From: Mucilaginibacter_A sp050954285
Lineage (GTDB): Bacteria > Bacteroidota > Bacteroidia > Sphingobacteriales > Sphingobacteriaceae
Assembly: GCA_050954285.1 (NCBI GenBank)
Contig: JBPBPL010000018.1
Location: forward strand, 62,001-126,000
Reading direction: 5' to 3'
DNA length: 64,000 nt
In this document: positions 46,282 through 55,158 of the stretch, one piece after another
How the letters are laid out: each line of letters starts with the position of its first letter
How positions within the stretch are numbered: position 1 is the first letter of the stretch
Translations under genes and position numbers: made by a program
Notes under the pieces: model-generated
The model's input: only the letters and a program-made list of their open reading frames with translations
Told to the model about the DNA's origin: nothing
Database searches by the model: none

Positions 46282-47199
46282 ATGGCACACGATCACAATC
46301 ACGCACATCACCACCACGATCATGCACCGAAAATAACGCACCTTACGAGAGCGTTCATCATCGGCATTATTCTGAACACTGCTTTTGTTATTGCAGAAGT
46401 TATCGGTGGATTATATACGCATTCACTTTCGCTGCTTACCGATGCCGGCCACAATTTAAGCGATGTGGCAAGTCTGGCTTTGGCATTGCTTGCTTTCAAG
46501 CTCACCAGTGTGGCCACAAACAGCCAATATACGTATGGTTATAAACGCTCCACCATTATTGTTTCTTTACTGAATGCAATTGTTTTGCTGGCCGCTGTGG
46601 TGGTTATTGCTTACGAAGCAGCGATGCGTTTTATGCATCCGGAACCAATTGCCGGTGCTACGATTGCTTGGATTGCTGCTGTCGGTATTTTAGTAAACGG
46701 AATAACGGCCTGGCTTTTCATGCAAGGAAAAGAGAAAGATTTAAATGTACGAGGCGCATATCTTCACATGATGGTGGATGCCATTGTTTCTTTTGGCGTA
46801 GTGATTTCCGGCGTGGTTATTTATTTTACGCACTGGTTTTGGGTGGATAGCTTAGTGAGTTTGATTATCGTGGTTGTGATTATTGGCGGAACCTGGAACC
46901 TGCTGAAAGAGAGTTTAAGGCTTTCTTTGGATGGCATCCCAAAGGAGCTCAATCTGGAAAAAGTAAAAGCAGCGATGCTCAAAATAAAAGGTGTTTTGGA
47001 TGTACACCACGTGCATATCTGGGCATTAAGCACAACCGAAAATGCGCTGACTGCACATTTGGTAATCGATCAATCTACAGTTGCTTCTTTTAGCAATATA
47101 AAAGAGGAATTACGGCACGAACTGTTGCATATGGACATACAACACAGCACTTTTGAACCAGAGTTTTCTGTAGAAAGTTGCAGTAACGTAAGTTGTTAA
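46282..47199 (+). CDS. Cation diffusion facilitator (Zn/Co/Cd efflux), CzcD-like
   Basis: 305-residue inner-membrane proton antiporter exporting divalent metals. The N-terminus is very His-rich (MAHDHNHAHHHHDHAPK). Six membrane helices follow. The metal site residues are in TDAGHNLSDVASLALA (TM2) and LHMMVDAIVSFGVV (TM5), H and D in both as in Zn-transporting members. The cytoplasmic C-terminal domain contains VLDVHHVHIWALS. Its stop is followed two bases later by a hairpin of dispersed words. Confidence 0.93.
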   Translation: MAHDHNHAHHHHDHAPKITHLTRAFIIGIILNTAFVIAEVIGGLYTHSLSLLTDAGHNLSDVASLALALLAFKLTSVATNSQYTYGYKRSTIIVSLLNAIVLLAAVVVIAYEAAMRFMHPEPIAGATIAWIAAVGILVNGITAWLFMQGKEKDLNVRGAYLHMMVDAIVSFGVVISGVVIYFTHWFWVDSLVSLIIVVVIIGGTWNLLKESLRLSLDGIPKELNLEKVKAAMLKIKGVLDVHHVHIWALSTTENALTAHLVIDQSTVASFSNIKEELRHELLHMDIQHSTFEPEFSVESCSNVSC

Positions 47200-47246
47200 A
47201 ATGCTTCTTTTATCATCCTAAATTTAAGCTGATAAAAGAAGCATTT
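47199..47246. repeat. Hairpin of paired dispersed words between convergent genes
   Basis: AAATGCTTCTTTTATCA (from 47199) and TGATAAAAGAAGCATTT (to 47246) are exact 17-base complements with a 14-base spacer. Both arms hold exact word copies. It lies just after the CDF stop and before the convergent DUF5606 gene, so it probably acts as a bidirectional terminator. Confidence 0.85.
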
Positions 47247-47286
47247 ACTATTAATGTTTCTCCTTTGTCGAGATGACAAATTGTAA

Positions 47287-47721
47287 TTATTCTGCTGGAG
47301 TTTCAGTTTCTGATTCAGTAGCAGCTACTGTTTCTGCCTCTGCTTCAAACTCCGGCCGGGTTTTTAAAATTGCAAACCAACTGATAATTTTTTTGATGTC
47401 CGAAGCATAAACTTTTTCTTCATCATGGTCTGGTGCTGCTTCGCGGAAAAATTCGCGCAGCGTTTTTCCATCGGCTTTTTTTGCGTCCGGAATATTTTGC
47501 TGCGTTTTCATGTGCTCCAAAATATCCGTCAGCTTTAAATCTTCATTTTCTCCAAAAACCGTGATCTCATCCAGAGCCGCCAGCTTCGCCGTGCTCAGGT
47601 TCACCACTAATTTCAGTTTCTGCTCATCCAAACTTTCCAAAATAAAACCAGTTTTGCTTTGCGCCATCGCCCGCCACAAGCCTGGTTTCCCGGAAACGGA
47701 AACTATTCCATGTAAATTCAT
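47287..47721 (-). CDS. DUF5606 domain-containing protein
   Basis: 144-residue cytosolic protein typical of Bacteroidota. The N-terminus MNLHGIVSVSGKPGLWRAM and GFILESLDEQKLKLVV are diagnostic of this family, followed by a helical part (KKADGKTLREFFREAAPDHDEEKVY) and ISWFAIL. The tail is an acidic E/T/A low-complexity run. Function unknown. It is encoded upstream of nothing obvious: 107 bases separate it from the 3' end of the cyclophilin gene on the same strand, so they may be transcribed together. Confidence 0.9.
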   Translation of the reverse strand: MNLHGIVSVSGKPGLWRAMAQSKTGFILESLDEQKLKLVVNLSTAKLAALDEITVFGENEDLKLTDILEHMKTQQNIPDAKKADGKTLREFFREAAPDHDEEKVYASDIKKIISWFAILKTRPEFEAEAETVAATESETETPAE

Positions 47722-47828
47722 TTTCTTGAGTTTTTATGTTGTAAGTTTTAGTAATACGTTAGATACCAGCTAACCAAAAAGGTTTTATGCAGATACTTAA
47801 AATGTACAACTTATCACTTAAAACCTTC

Positions 47829-48287
47829 TTAGTCAATCACTTCAATGCTGGTAATTTTATCGCCCTGACGGATTTGATCAACAACATCAACATTATCCAC
47901 TACTTTACCAAAAACAGTATGATTACGATCTAAATGCGCGGTATTTGCGCGACTGTGGCAGATAAAAAACTGAGAACCACCGGTGTTGCGGCCAGCATGA
48001 GCCATTGAAAGCACGCCACGATCATGATACTGGTTTTCGCCAGTCAGCTCGCAATCAATTTTATAACCCGGGCCACCGCTGCCTGCACGTGCAGAAGTCG
48101 ACGGATCTTTAGAAAGCGGATCACCGGTTTGCACCATAAAATTTGGGATTACACGGTGAAATTCAACTCCGTCATAAAAGCCATCTTTAGCTAATTTCAA
48201 AAAGTTGGCTACAGTATTTGGCGCATCCTGCTCGTAAAATTCTACGGTCATGTTGCCTTTGTCGGTTTTAATTATTGCTTTGCTCAT
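47829..48287 (-). CDS. Peptidyl-prolyl cis-trans isomerase, cyclophilin type
   Basis: 152-residue cytosolic prolyl isomerase. It starts MSKAIIKTDKGNMTVEFYEQDAPNTVANFL and has the active-site Arg in VEFHRVIPNFMVQTGDP. GGSQFFICHSRANTAHLDRNHTVFGKV covers the remaining substrate pocket, including the Q-F-F-I motif. There is no signal peptide, which points to the PpiB-type cytoplasmic form. A near-match of the dispersed word (one base off) encodes HTVFG at about 47910. The gene is divergent from the secreted protein at 48355. Confidence 0.95.
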   Translation of the reverse strand: MSKAIIKTDKGNMTVEFYEQDAPNTVANFLKLAKDGFYDGVEFHRVIPNFMVQTGDPLSKDPSTSARAGSGGPGYKIDCELTGENQYHDRGVLSMAHAGRNTGGSQFFICHSRANTAHLDRNHTVFGKVVDNVDVVDQIRQGDKITSIEVID

Positions 48288-48354
48288 TTTTTTGTTTAAA
48301 GAGGTGCAAAGTTAGTATTTTAGTGATAATATCAGATTTTAGAATTGATTTAAG

Positions 48355-49620
48355 ATGAGGGTTTTCCGTACTGTTTTTATCACTATAATTTTATGTTTGG
48401 GACGATTTTATGCTGATGCCGCTTCCATTTTAATTCCGATGGACGAAACGCAGCACGATCATTTAAAATCTTACGGTATTGCGTTTTGGGTTTTAAAAAA
48501 TAATGAAGAAGTAGATTGGTTACTCAACTATCGCGGAGGCAGTTTTATGCTGAAATATAGCCAGCAGGCAGAATCCGAATGCAAGATCAGGGGAGTAAGT
48601 TATGAAGTTTTGGCTGATGCAAAAGTAACTTCTATCTTAACAGAAATCACCGATCCGTCGGTTAATATGGATATGGTGAAACTGGAAAAAGCACCTAAAA
48701 TGGCCGTTTATTCGCCCAAAAGCAAACTGCCCTGGGACGATGCCGTAACGCTGGTTTTAACGTATGCCGAAATCCCGTACACGGTTTTGTACGATGAGGA
48801 AATTATTAAAGGCGAGTTACCAAAATACGATTGGCTACACCTGCACCACGAAGATTTTACCGGCCAGTACAGCAAGTTTTATGCTGCTTTCCATAATGCG
48901 GCCTGGTATATTGAAGATCAGGACCGGCAGGAAGCTTTAGCTAAAAAATTAGGCTTTAAAAAAGTATCGCAGATGAAGCTGGCAGTGGCCAAAGATATCC
49001 GGGATTTTTGTTCGGGCGGCGGTTTTTTGTTTGCCATGTGTTCCGGTACAGATTCCTTTGATATTGCCTTGGCTGCCAATGGAGCCGACATTTGCGAACG
49101 CATGTTTGATGGTGATGCCGCCGATCCAAATGCACAATCCAAGCTGGATTTTAACAATACTTTTGCCTTTCAGAATTTTAAAATCGATGAAAATCCATAC
49201 AGCCACAGTTTTAGTAATATTGATGTAACCGGCACGCGCAGTGTTAGTCGTCCCGACGATTATTTCACTTTGTTTGATTTTTCGGCCAAATGGGATGTGG
49301 TTCCGGCCATGCTTACCCAAAACCATGATAAAGTGATTAAAGGTTTTATGGGCTTGACAACGGCTTTCCGCACAGAGCTGATCAAGCCTAACGTGTTGAT
49401 TTTGGGTGAACTAAAATCTGCTGGAGAGGCGCGTTACATTCACGGAGATTATGGCAAGGGGCAATGGACTTTTTATGGCGGCCACGATCCGGAAGATTAC
49501 CAGCATGCCATCGGTGATCCGCCTACGGATTTAAAACTGCATCCAAATTCGCCGGGTTATCGGTTGATTTTAAACAATGTTTTGTTTCCGGCTGCCAAAA
49601 AAAAGAAGCAGAAAACCTGA
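48355..49620 (+). CDS. Exported protein of unknown function ('asparagine synthetase B' of Bacteroidota annotations)
   Basis: 421 residues with a signal peptide (about 1-22, ending YADAA). Homologues in Bacteroidota are commonly labelled asparagine synthetase B, but I see neither an N-terminal nucleophile Cys after the initiator Met nor the PP-loop ATP motif of that enzyme. What is visible is an Asp/His-rich body with KYDWLHLHHEDFTGQYSKFY. A segment resembling a glutamine-amidotransferase-like nucleophile turn follows (FCSGGGFLFAMCSGTDSFDIAL). The end is GDYGKGQWTFYGGHDPEDYQH. A GATase-like sugar/peptide-binding fold is possible. Its TGA stop runs into a dispersed word (49620-49631). Confidence 0.75.
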   Translation: MRVFRTVFITIILCLGRFYADAASILIPMDETQHDHLKSYGIAFWVLKNNEEVDWLLNYRGGSFMLKYSQQAESECKIRGVSYEVLADAKVTSILTEITDPSVNMDMVKLEKAPKMAVYSPKSKLPWDDAVTLVLTYAEIPYTVLYDEEIIKGELPKYDWLHLHHEDFTGQYSKFYAAFHNAAWYIEDQDRQEALAKKLGFKKVSQMKLAVAKDIRDFCSGGGFLFAMCSGTDSFDIALAANGADICERMFDGDAADPNAQSKLDFNNTFAFQNFKIDENPYSHSFSNIDVTGTRSVSRPDDYFTLFDFSAKWDVVPAMLTQNHDKVIKGFMGLTTAFRTELIKPNVLILGELKSAGEARYIHGDYGKGQWTFYGGHDPEDYQHAIGDPPTDLKLHPNSPGYRLILNNVLFPAAKKKKQKT

Positions 49621-49761
49621 TACTGTTTTTATCGGTAGAAAATTTTTGTTATTTCAACCCTGAGCAGAAATTATTTCTCAGACTGAATGGATGCTTCTTT
49701 TATCGTCTAATTTTTGACCTTTTAGTAACGATCCCTCTCAAAGTCAGTCTGAAAAAGCAAA

Positions 49762-51912
49762 TCAATTATAAAAATTCCAGCTCACCCCAAAAACCAATAG
49801 TGCATCCTGCATTGGGTAGCCAACTTGTGAGGTAGGCGTAGCGCCGGGAGATACAACCGTGTAATAGCCTTTGCTTTGCAAACCCTGATTGGCGTAAGTG
49901 TATTTCAGGAAAAGATTGGTGCGTTTTAAAGTTCCTTTTACAAACAGATCAACTACTGGATAATTGGCAAATGCAAAACTGGAGTTGTTGTAAAATTGCC
50001 CGATTCCTGGGGCATAAGCCTGTGCCAGATATTTGGTATTGTATCGAACGGCAACACCGTAATTGGTGCTTAAAACGTTAAAAAAACTTTTGCTATAGTA
50101 TAAACTGTTGTAAGTGTAAAACGATGGCGTGCGCAAAACGTCAGTGTTATTTGTTTTTTGGTAAACCAGGAAGTTATCGAAATGAAATTTATTCCAGTTA
50201 AAATTTTTGCCTAAACTTAACTTTAATAAACTAATGATGCTGCTGGCCTGTGTAGGTTGAGGATTGTTAGAATAAGCAGAATCCGCTTTGCTTTTTGCTG
50301 AAAAATACAGGTAATTGCCCAACAAATAGTACTCTGCCTTGGCATCAAGCTGTAGCTTTTCATTAAGGTAATTAAAGGATAAACCGGTAGTTTTCGGCTT
50401 ACTCAGGTTAGTATCGTTAAATACATAATGGCTTGAATACCAGTTGGTATAAATTAAAGGTACTGTATTGCTCTGCGTATAGGCATCCAGCAGCACGCGG
50501 CCAATTTTGTTTCCAAGCAACACGTTCAGTTTGGCATCGTACAAGTAATCTCCAAACTCCCGGCCCAGCGTAATTTGCTGTAAATTAACATCCAAGCTGG
50601 CGCGGTCGCTTAAATTATAACCAGCACGTGCTTTTAAAGTAATATCCTGAAAAGCATTATTTTGTACTTTCTGCTGATAAATATCAGTAGAAGCCAAGCC
50701 TGCAGCCCGCACCCATTGGCTGTAGTTATAATAATCGTGTACCAAGCCCAAATCCAGTTTCAACTCATTTTGAACAAACTTAACCGAGTTTCCCCGAAGG
50801 AAAAAACTGTAAGAAAACTCGTTCCGAATGTGCTTTATTGAAACAGAATCCCTGGAATAAAGGGTATCTGTATTGTGCTGCGGAAAGATTTTGTACGTAT
50901 CCGCTTCATCCTGCAAATATTTGTACTGCTGCGAATTATAAGTAAACGTATGTGAAACACGCTGTGTAGGAACCACGCTGGATGAAGAACCGGCAGAAGT
51001 ATTCAAACCGTCGGTTTTACCGATATAATAAATCTGCTTGATGTAAAAACTGTTGTTGCGCCAATTGTCGCGCGAATTATTTAGCCGAACCGGCTGTGCA
51101 CTTTTAGCTAATGAACTGTTGGTGCTTACTGCAGAAGTGCTTTTTTTAAAAATACTATCACTAAGAATAGAACCATTTTCCGGAGCTTTTAAATTATTAA
51201 AAGTGAGGTTTGCGAACAAATTATACCGCTTGCTTTTAGATTCGTACCAGTTAAAAATTGAAGCTTCCAGGTGATCTGATTTCTGTCTCGGATAAAAACC
51301 AACAGAACCGATGCGGTTAAAATTAAACCCGGCATTCCAGTTGGGTTTAATATTCTGCGTATGCGTAACGCTAAAAAGCTGCTCTTTCAATGCACCGTTT
51401 ACATAGTATAAATTAGTGTACGGTGTGCGGGCACGATAATAGGTTACATCTTCGGGCTTTAGCAAATAAGCATCCAGCGAATGCAAACCTAAATCAAATC
51501 CGATACTTTTGGTTGGTTCAAACAACAGATTTCGGTAAGGCAAACCCAAATTACCCAAACCAATCTTAGGGCTGCGGGGCTGATATAAAGCACTGTAATT
51601 TTCAAAATTATTCAGTGTGGTATCCAATGGTACTACTTGCGTGCTGTCATTAAAAAGCCGCTCATTAGTTACACGGATAAATTTGGAAGTAAAGATAACC
51701 GAATCTCCTTTGTGTTCATCGCGTTTTCGTAGCGTATCCAGCAACTGGTCGTCAGTCAGTGGTTTTGCTGTTTTCCGATGACTGGTATCACCTTGCACAA
51801 AAGGATTGGTGTTTGTGCTGGAATTGGTTGTGCGGCCATATTGTGCATAAACGGAAGCTGCCGGCGAAAAAATCAGCAGTAATAATAAAAATTTCAGCTG
51901 TTTCAAATTCAC
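49762..51912 (-). CDS. Putative porin, outer-membrane beta-barrel (Porin_10 type)
   Basis: 716-residue outer-membrane protein with signal peptide 1-23 (ending VYAQ). The N-terminal extension (TTNSSTNTNPFVQGD, a charged linker) leads to the family start PRSPKIGLGNLGLPYRNLLFEP and TYYRARTPYTNLYYVNGALKEQLF. Repeated amphipathic strands continue to the C-terminal LVFGVSWNFYN. No TonB plug is present. Its start overlaps the purine nucleoside phosphorylase stop by ATGA, so translation is coupled. The transported solute is unknown. Confidence 0.9.
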   Translation of the reverse strand: MNLKQLKFLLLLLIFSPAASVYAQYGRTTNSSTNTNPFVQGDTSHRKTAKPLTDDQLLDTLRKRDEHKGDSVIFTSKFIRVTNERLFNDSTQVVPLDTTLNNFENYSALYQPRSPKIGLGNLGLPYRNLLFEPTKSIGFDLGLHSLDAYLLKPEDVTYYRARTPYTNLYYVNGALKEQLFSVTHTQNIKPNWNAGFNFNRIGSVGFYPRQKSDHLEASIFNWYESKSKRYNLFANLTFNNLKAPENGSILSDSIFKKSTSAVSTNSSLAKSAQPVRLNNSRDNWRNNSFYIKQIYYIGKTDGLNTSAGSSSSVVPTQRVSHTFTYNSQQYKYLQDEADTYKIFPQHNTDTLYSRDSVSIKHIRNEFSYSFFLRGNSVKFVQNELKLDLGLVHDYYNYSQWVRAAGLASTDIYQQKVQNNAFQDITLKARAGYNLSDRASLDVNLQQITLGREFGDYLYDAKLNVLLGNKIGRVLLDAYTQSNTVPLIYTNWYSSHYVFNDTNLSKPKTTGLSFNYLNEKLQLDAKAEYYLLGNYLYFSAKSKADSAYSNNPQPTQASSIISLLKLSLGKNFNWNKFHFDNFLVYQKTNNTDVLRTPSFYTYNSLYYSKSFFNVLSTNYGVAVRYNTKYLAQAYAPGIGQFYNNSSFAFANYPVVDLFVKGTLKRTNLFLKYTYANQGLQSKGYYTVVSPGATPTSQVGYPMQDALLVFGVSWNFYN

Positions 51913-52724
51913 AGTTGCGCAATCAGTTCTTTAAGGATTAATGTCATTTTGGGTTCGGCTGCTTGTGCAATTGCAATGATTTCTTCTACCGAAACCGGCT
52001 GCAGTTTGTCCGGAAAACCTTCATCTGTTACTACGGAAATAGCAAAAACCGGTAAACTCATGTGGTTGGCCACAATTACTTCCGGCACGGTACTCATGCC
52101 CACGGCATCGCCACCGATGATGCGCAGATAACGGTATTCGGCACGGGTTTCCAAATTCGGACCGGTTACCGAAACATAAACGCCTTTGTGGCAGGCAATA
52201 CTGTTTTTACCGGCAATATTTAAGGCGATTTCGATCAGATCTTTACGGTAAGGCTGACTCATATCCGGGAAACGCGGGCCGAGGTCTTCATCATTATTGC
52301 CACGCAACGGGTTGTCAGGTTGCAGGTTGATATGATCTTCAATCACCATCAAATCACCTTTTTTAAACGCCGGATTCAAGGCACCGCTGGCATTGGAAAC
52401 CAGCAATGTTTTAATGCCCAGCATCTTCATAATCCGCACCGGAAACGTAATTTGCTGCATCGAATAACCTTCATAATAATGCAAACGGCCTTGCATGGCC
52501 ACCACTTTTTTGCCGGCCAGTATCCCGAAAATTAATTTGCCGGAGTGAAATTCTAAAGTCGAAATCGGGAAATCCGGAATATTGCTATACATCAGCTGCT
52601 TTTCAACCTGTATTTCATTTACCAAGCCGCCCAGTCCGGTTCCTAAAATAATACCGATTTCCGGCTCAAAACCATTAATCCGGCTTTGTATATATGCGGT
52701 TGTTTTTCTGATACTTTCTAACAT
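51909..52724 (-). CDS. Purine-nucleoside phosphorylase
   Basis: Phosphorolyses purine (deoxy)nucleosides to free base and sugar-1-phosphate. The 271 residues are the trimeric PNP-II type: IGIILGTGLGGLV (phosphate site), GRLHYYEGYSMQQITFPVR, LLVSNASGALNPAFKKGDL, DHINLQPDNPL, the Glu in GPNLETRAEYR, VGMSTVPEVIVANH and VTDEGFPDKLQ. The ATG at 52724 overlaps the 3' end of lpxK by 50 bases, and the stop overlaps the porin start. The three genes probably form one operon lpxK-pnp-porin. A word copy lies inside at 52198-52209. Confidence 0.95.
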   Translation of the reverse strand: MLESIRKTTAYIQSRINGFEPEIGIILGTGLGGLVNEIQVEKQLMYSNIPDFPISTLEFHSGKLIFGILAGKKVVAMQGRLHYYEGYSMQQITFPVRIMKMLGIKTLLVSNASGALNPAFKKGDLMVIEDHINLQPDNPLRGNNDEDLGPRFPDMSQPYRKDLIEIALNIAGKNSIACHKGVYVSVTGPNLETRAEYRYLRIIGGDAVGMSTVPEVIVANHMSLPVFAISVVTDEGFPDKLQPVSVEEIIAIAQAAEPKMTLILKELIAQL

Positions 52725-53751
52725 AATTTTCTATGATCTGCTGAAACGCCGGTGCTCCATCATCTAAAAATAAAATCCCGATCGGTGCCACAAAAACCGG
52801 CAAACCAGCCAGCAACGTTTGCAATGCAGGTTCTTGTAAACGTTGCGCATCTTTTTCTGTTGTGATGACCGCTTTATTTATTGCCGGACAAGCCGCAAAA
52901 TCTGCAACAAGTTTACTTATATTTTTGATGGTAAACGGGTGATGATCGGGATAATTATACGGCACAACGCCTGCAAACTGCATACGCAAATGTTGCAGCA
53001 ACGGTTTCGGGTTTGCAATGCCTGTGAGCACAAACAAAGTAGATTTTGGGTCGATAAAAACAGCATCTCCCGAAGGAAAAAATGGTTTAAACGGCTGATA
53101 AACAATCGAGGTAAAAAACAAATTTTGATGCGGTAAAAGAAGCATCTGCTTCCGGATTTGCGCTTGGTTCTCTGCGGATAATTCTGCTGGGCATTTACTG
53201 ATTACAATCACATCCGCACGGTTTCTGCCCGAAAACGGCTCGCGGTAATTGCCCGCCGGAAGTAAGAAATGCGGTTCATTTAATTTCCCGTAATCAAACA
53301 GTAAAATACTTAAACCAGGTTTTAAAGAACGGTGCTGAAAAGCATCATCCAGCAAAATCAAATCATGATCCGACTGCAATTTTTCTACACCTTCCACACG
53401 GCTTTCGCAAACGGCAACTGTAATATCCGGAAATTTTTGTTTGAACTGAAGCGGTTCATCGCCAACTGTTTTGGCCGTACTGTTTTTATCGGCATAAAAA
53501 AAGCCTTTGGTTTGGCGGCCATAACCTCGGCTCAACGTTGCAATTTTATGCTGAGGCTGGAGCAGGCGGATCAAATATTCTGTCATCGGACTTTTGCCTG
53601 CGCCGCCAGCTTCCAGGTTGCCAATCACGATGATGGGTAGCTCAAATTTCAGGCTTTTAAAAATTTCAAAATCGTAAAAGTAATTGCGGATGATGGTGAT
53701 CAAACCGTAAAGCAGCGAGAAGGGGAGAAGCAGGTAGCGGAAATAGCGCAT
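52675..53751 (-). CDS. lpxK: Tetraacyldisaccharide 4'-kinase
   Basis: Phosphorylates the lipid A precursor at the 4' position at the inner face of the inner membrane. The 358 residues start with a membrane anchor (RYLLLPFSLLYGLITIIRNYFYD) and carry the P-loop VIGNLEAGGAGKSPMTEYL, followed by IATLSRGYGRQTKGF, VGDEPLQFKQKFP and LILLDDAFQHRSLKPGLSILLFDY. The C-terminal part has GIANPKPLLQHL and VITTEKDAQRL. The final 16 residues overlap the next gene. Two word copies lie inside (53055, 53134). First gene of the likely lpxK-pnp-porin unit. Confidence 0.96.
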   Translation of the reverse strand: MRYFRYLLLPFSLLYGLITIIRNYFYDFEIFKSLKFELPIIVIGNLEAGGAGKSPMTEYLIRLLQPQHKIATLSRGYGRQTKGFFYADKNSTAKTVGDEPLQFKQKFPDITVAVCESRVEGVEKLQSDHDLILLDDAFQHRSLKPGLSILLFDYGKLNEPHFLLPAGNYREPFSGRNRADVIVISKCPAELSAENQAQIRKQMLLLPHQNLFFTSIVYQPFKPFFPSGDAVFIDPKSTLFVLTGIANPKPLLQHLRMQFAGVVPYNYPDHHPFTIKNISKLVADFAACPAINKAVITTEKDAQRLQEPALQTLLAGLPVFVAPIGILFLDDGAPAFQQIIENYVRKYQKNNRIYTKPD

Positions 53752-53931
53752 CGTTAGGAAAAAGCGTTTATTTTCAACCTAAAATTTGTGCTTTGCTCCA
53801 TTTATTTTGTTTGCTGATGCTTTTTTTATCAACCAAAAATAAAATAATTATGGTGATCCAAACAGTTTCTATAGCTTCAAATTTTATATTTACGCAAACA
53901 TCACGCTCATTTTTCTGTATTTTAGCTGACA

Positions 53932-54270
53932 ATGTTGAAAAAGACTTTAAAAATCACCGTTAGTGCCGGCTTCATCCTGATCTTGATGATCAAGATGTTT
54001 ATTCCGGTTACAGCTGTTTTTATCAGTCATTTTTCTAAGCAGATTAAAACCGTTATTTTAATTGCTGATCAGGAAAACAACGACGAAAAATCACAAGATT
54101 TTAAAGATTTTATCAGCAAAACCAAAAAAGAAATTGACAAGGTTTTTGTTTGTGAAGAAGCATTTGTGCCGCTTGTTATCCACATTCAAATGCTGTACAA
54201 GCAACAGGATTTTTTGTTCAAACAAACGCACTTTCCCGCAATTCTTACGCCGCCGCCAAATCTGGTTTAA
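53932..54270 (+). CDS. Small hypothetical protein with one membrane segment
   Basis: 112 residues, family not recognised. An N-terminal hydrophobic stretch (residues about 9-33, FILILMIKMFIPVTAVFI) could be a signal anchor. Lys/Asp-rich helix KSQDFKDFISKTKKEIDKVF follows, with one Cys in FVCEEAF. It has the start-proximal A/T-rich leader of a genuine gene and is co-oriented with the YoaK gene 93 bases downstream. A near-copy of the dispersed word overlaps the coding sequence at about 54014. Confidence 0.55.
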   Translation: MLKKTLKITVSAGFILILMIKMFIPVTAVFISHFSKQIKTVILIADQENNDEKSQDFKDFISKTKKEIDKVFVCEEAFVPLVIHIQMLYKQQDFLFKQTHFPAILTPPPNLV

Positions 54271-54363
54271 TGGTTAGTTACAAAACCATCTCCTGCCGGA
54301 AACCTTTTTAAACAAGCTTTCGGTACTGTTTTTATACCTTATTTTTCTATTAAAATAGCTTTT

Positions 54364-55119
54364 ATGCTGAGAAAATTAAAAGAAAAGCGGACGCTAAAAG
54401 ATAATTTGCTGCTGGCATCTTCTACCGCTTTTGTGGCCGGGATGACGAATGTTGCCGGCGCAATTGCTTTCCTATCGTTTACCAGTAACATTACCGGCCA
54501 CGTGGCAATGCTCGCTCAAAAAATTGTAAACAAAGAACATCACGATGTAATGGTTTATAGTTTGTGGCTGCTGCTGTTTTTACTGGGTGCTTTTACGGCT
54601 AATTTCATCACCAAATCTTACAGTAAAAAAGGCAGTTACCGCGCTCATGCTGTGCCGGTTTTTCTGGAAATCCTGATCCTTTTTGTAGTGGCAGTTTACG
54701 GGCATAATTATTATACCGAAACACAAACTGAACGGGAAATTATCATCGGTGCCATGCTGTTTTCAATGGGTTTGCAGAACGGTTTGGTTTCTACCATCTC
54801 CGGCGGATTGGTAAAAACCACGCATTTAACCGGTTTATTTACAGATTTAGGCGGAGAATTATCCGAATATCTGCACATCGAAAAAGAAAAAACCGGTCCG
54901 GTAAAACAGCGGCTGATGATCCGTTTTACCATTCTGAGCTTTTATTTGGCTGGCGGCATCATCGGCGGAATCATGTTTGAAGCTTATGATTTCCGGATAT
55001 TTTATTTCATCCCGCTTATCCTGCTTACTATTTTGTATTACGATATATCAGAGGTAATTTTATATCGCACTGCCAAGTTTCTGATTTATCCTTTTAAAAG
55101 AAAACAACCTACCAATTAA
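54364..55119 (+). CDS. YoaK family (DUF1275) membrane protein
   Basis: 251-residue inner-membrane protein with six predicted helices and no known substrate. The family marks are SSTAFVAGMTNVAGAIAFLSFTSNITGHVAML (helix 1-2, invariant G and T-x-N-x-T-G), GAMLFSMGLQNGLVSTISGG, and the signature TTHLTGLFTDLGGELSEYL. It lies 39 bases upstream of the carbonic anhydrase gene on the same strand, so a two-gene transcript is likely. Confidence 0.93.
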   Translation: MLRKLKEKRTLKDNLLLASSTAFVAGMTNVAGAIAFLSFTSNITGHVAMLAQKIVNKEHHDVMVYSLWLLLFLLGAFTANFITKSYSKKGSYRAHAVPVFLEILILFVVAVYGHNYYTETQTEREIIIGAMLFSMGLQNGLVSTISGGLVKTTHLTGLFTDLGGELSEYLHIEKEKTGPVKQRLMIRFTILSFYLAGGIIGGIMFEAYDFRIFYFIPLILLTILYYDISEVILYRTAKFLIYPFKRKQPTN

Positions 55120-55158
55120 TGGTTTCACAGGCCTGAAAACCTATAAAAAATTAAAACT

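Noticed and set aside
48355..49620. True asparagine synthetase B
   Set aside because: It has a signal peptide and lacks the N-terminal nucleophile Cys and PP-loop motif.
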